From positions 1-7,761 of the forward strand of contig CASFRQ010000174.1 of assembly GCA_949296785.1 (NCBI GenBank): a DNA stretch of 7,761 nucleotides. The letters are read 5' to 3'. A model generated the notes under the pieces. That model was not told the origin of the DNA. It made no database searches and saw only the letters and a program-made list of their open reading frames with translations. Within the stretch, counting starts at the first letter, position 1, and every line of letters begins with the position of its first letter. Origin of the DNA: an uncultured Alphaproteobacteria bacterium. GTDB taxonomy: Bacteria > Pseudomonadota > Alphaproteobacteria > CASFRQ01 > SAAU01. Of this stretch, positions 6,077 to 7,761 are shown piece by piece. The translations under genes and the position numbers were made by a program.

Positions 6077-6820
6077 ATGCTTTTTTCTGTTCTTTCCGGT
6101 TTTGTTTTGGGGGCTTTTTTGCCCGCGATGTCAAGCCGTTTCGGTAAGTTTATGCCGGCGGATCCCGGCACGGCTTTGGCCGGGCTTTTCCATCGTCCGC
6201 GTTTTCCTAGAGGCGGCGCAATTCATCGTGAAAATTTAAAAAAACTTTGGGGGCGGTTTTTGAAAGCCAGTTTTCTATCCGGTTTGTTGACGGCGTTGAT
6301 ATATGCCGGCGTGGCTGTTTGCTACCCGATGCCGCATCGTATCTGGATTGAAGCAATGGTATTTTTTGTTCTCCTTTTGGCAATGGTTGATTATAAGATT
6401 ATGTTGCTGCCGGATATTTTAACTATTCCGCTTCTTCTTTTGGGAATCAGCTATTCCTTTTGCATGTCGGGGGATGTTTATTTCGCAAAAGACGCCTTGT
6501 CCCCGGCGGACAGTTTACAGGGAGCCTGGTTCGGTTATTTGTTGCCGACTTGCATTATTTTCTTGATGTACCCTTTGATGAAAGGAGGGTTTGGCGGCGG
6601 AGACATTAAAATGCTGATGGCTTTGGGGGCTTGGTTTGGTTTTGTTGGTTTGAATCTGGCTTTGTTGCTTTCTTGCGTTATTTTTTTGGTGATAACTCTT
6701 TTAAGGGGCGAAAGAAGCGGCCCTTACGGTCCGTCTCTGGCCGCGGCGGCTTTGTTTGTTGTTTTCTTGTTTTCGCCTTTGGGAAAAGAAATTTTTCCCA
6801 TCTTGTCCCTGATTGGATAG
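6077..6820 (+). CDS. Prepilin peptidase, family A24 (GxGD aspartic protease), without a zinc-cysteine motif
   Basis: An inner-membrane enzyme that cleaves the leader of type IV pilin-like or type II secretion pseudopilin precursors. Both catalytic aspartates are in their usual motifs: Asp105 in MVDYKIMLLPDILTIPLLLLG and Asp176 in the GxGD motif GGFGGGDIKML (170-180). The conserved GPYGP lies at 215-219 near the last membrane segments. Several hydrophobic segments are visible (about 2-18, 65-83, 92-108, 112-128, 150-167, 182-207, 220-235). The N-terminal 60 residues keep the start typical of PilD (FSVLSGFVLGAFL), but the loop that normally carries paired cysteines for the methyltransferase part has none, so N-methylation of the pilin is doubtful. 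At 247 residues it is shorter than classical PilD (about 290) and longer than CpaA-type enzymes (about 170). GGAGGG 7 bases upstream supports the start. No pilin or secretion gene is in the window. Confidence 0.92.
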   Translation: MLFSVLSGFVLGAFLPAMSSRFGKFMPADPGTALAGLFHRPRFPRGGAIHRENLKKLWGRFLKASFLSGLLTALIYAGVAVCYPMPHRIWIEAMVFFVLLLAMVDYKIMLLPDILTIPLLLLGISYSFCMSGDVYFAKDALSPADSLQGAWFGYLLPTCIIFLMYPLMKGGFGGGDIKMLMALGAWFGFVGLNLALLLSCVIFLVITLLRGERSGPYGPSLAAAALFVVFLFSPLGKEIFPILSLIG

Positions 6821-6861
6821 TTTTTTTGTTCCGTTTTGTCGGGAAGATATAGGAATCTGTC

Positions 6862-6889
6862 TGGACATATTCAAAAAAGGTGTTATGAT
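6862..6889 (+). promoter_or_regulatory. Sigma-70-type promoter of the rodZ-like gene
   Basis: TGGACA (6862-6867, five of six matches to the -35) and TATGAT (6884-6889, five of six to the -10) are separated by 16 bases. A TG at 6881-6882 makes an extended -10. The predicted start near 6896 leaves a leader of about 24 bases before the ATG at 6920. It is the best promoter match I can see in the window and lies in the 99-base gap after the prepilin peptidase gene. Confidence 0.65.
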
Positions 6890-6904
6890 AACGCCGATAT
6901 TTTT

Positions 6905-6909
6905 AAGGA
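6905..6909 (+). promoter_or_regulatory. Ribosome binding site of the rodZ-like gene
   Basis: AAGGA lies 10 bases before the ATG at 6920. It supports the start that gives MRQKKKTEEP, a short basic tail ahead of the helix-turn-helix domain. Confidence 0.6.
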
Positions 6910-6919
6910 TAAATTATAA

Positions 6920-7761
6920 ATGCGTCAAAAGAAAAAGACAGAAGAACCGGTACAACAGGGGGAACTTTTTGCCGGTGATGCGTTGAGGTCAAAACGGCAG
7001 GAAATGAAGCTTTCTGTTGATCAGATTGCAAAAAAACTCTGTATCCGCGCCAAATACTTAACCGCTTTGGAGGAAAAAAACTATAAGGTTTTTCCGGCGA
7101 TGACCTACACTTATGGTTTTTTGCGGACTTACGCCGAATTTTTGGGGTTAGATGCGGATGAGTTGGTTCAAAAGGTAAAACAGGAAACTTCCGGGTTGAG
7201 TCGGAAGGAGGAGCGTCCTGTTTATTCTTTGCCTGAAAAACAAAACTTGTTTCCGTCTTTTTCCGCTTTAAGCGCGGCGGTTCTTCTGATGGCTCTGGCT
7301 TATTTGCTTTGGCATGTGTTTTTGACGCCTTATGTTTATGAAGAGGCTGAACAGGTGCCTTCCTCTTCTTCTTTGGAAGAGGTGTTGCCTTCTGACAGTA
7401 CAGAGGAGGCGGAAGAAAAGGGCCTCTTGAATGAAAACCGAATTTCGGCGGGTGACGCGGCGACTCTTTTGGAGCAGACGGATGAAAAAGTTCCTTCTGT
7501 CTCTTCTGTTTCCGAAAACATACCCGATGAAGAGGAGCCGAATGTTCCGGCGCGGGCTATTCAGCCGCCTGTCGTTCCGGAACTGGATGCATCGGAGGTT
7601 GCTGCTGTGAAAAATCAAGACCGGTCTGACATGAGCGACAGTCGGACGCGGGATTTGAAAAAAGAATCCGATTTGCTTGATAATTTCCGGAAGACGGAAT
7701 ATAAAGTTTACGGTTCAACGGAGGACGAGGCCAGGGTTTGGCTGATTGCCAACGATGAAAC
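6920..7761 (+). CDS. rodZ: RodZ-like cytoskeleton protein, N-terminal 280 residues (cut by the window end)
   Basis: RodZ is a single-pass inner-membrane protein that binds MreB through a cytoplasmic helix-turn-helix domain and helps set rod shape. The HTH_25-type domain covers about residues 18-86: GDALRSKRQEMKLSVDQIA, then the IRAKYLTALEEKNY helix, then the family signature TYGFLRTYAEFLGLDADEL (64-82). A linker precedes one membrane segment at about 113-134 (ALSAAVLLMALAYLLWHVF). The periplasmic part is a low-complexity linker rich in Glu, Ser and Pro (about 141-265). The last residues, EDEARVWLIANDE, look like the start of the C-terminal beta domain (DUF4115). No stop is reached; a family member of this type would need roughly 70 more residues. 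It has its own promoter. In many alphaproteobacteria a gene of this kind lies just upstream of ispG, which would be the expected next gene but is outside the window. Confidence 0.93.
   Translation, partial: MRQKKKTEEPVQQGELFAGDALRSKRQEMKLSVDQIAKKLCIRAKYLTALEEKNYKVFPAMTYTYGFLRTYAEFLGLDADELVQKVKQETSGLSRKEERPVYSLPEKQNLFPSFSALSAAVLLMALAYLLWHVFLTPYVYEEAEQVPSSSSLEEVLPSDSTEEAEEKGLLNENRISAGDAATLLEQTDEKVPSVSSVSENIPDEEEPNVPARAIQPPVVPELDASEVAAVKNQDRSDMSDSRTRDLKKESDLLDNFRKTEYKVYGSTEDEARVWLIANDE

Noticed and set aside
6781..6799. GGGAAAA/TTTTCCC hairpin near the end of the prepilin peptidase gene as a terminator
   Set aside because: It is inside the coding sequence, AT-rich in the stem, and no T run follows it directly.
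7268..7618. 116-codon minus-strand frame inside the rodZ-like gene
   Set aside because: It is an arginine-rich shadow of the Glu/Ser-rich linker of the RodZ frame, which has clear domain evidence.

Overview
The window reads as a chromosomal piece of a low-GC Gram-negative bacterium. A RodZ-like gene at the right edge points to a rod-shaped proteobacterium. The wording of the RodZ helix-turn-helix domain and of the PPDK suggest an alphaproteobacterium, possibly an uncultured host-associated one, but this is an impression from the proteins and not a search result. Intergenic DNA is very AT-rich with long T runs, while ppdK is clearly richer in G+C.

Layout, left to right. Positions 1-122 fold into a long imperfect hairpin of unknown identity that may be a structured RNA or the ends of a small element. 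Positions 123-860 are AT-rich with no convincing gene. A strong bidirectional terminator (852-889) closes a run of minus-strand genes. That run, read from right to left, is a HAD-family phosphatase (4709-5359), an unrecognised 209-residue protein (3984-4613), a small reading frame broken by one ochre codon (3709-3930), and pyruvate phosphate dikinase ppdK (920-3589). The spacing of 95 and about 390 bases leaves it open whether ppdK shares a transcript with the others; a candidate promoter of its own lies at 3690-3718.

To the right the genes turn to the plus strand: an unrecognised 116-residue protein (5606-5956) with its own strong terminator, a compact prepilin peptidase of family A24 (6077-6820), and the first 280 codons of a RodZ-like protein (6920 to the window end) with a good promoter of its own.

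The genes do not form one pathway. PPDK is central carbon metabolism (PEP and pyruvate), the HAD enzyme is probably a small-molecule phosphatase, the prepilin peptidase serves pilus or secretion biogenesis whose other genes are not in view, and RodZ links the MreB cytoskeleton to cell shape. No clear new defence or mobile system is visible. The items most worth a second look are the ochre-interrupted frame next to the 209-residue orphan, with a weak resemblance between their C-terminal ends, and the folded element at the left edge.
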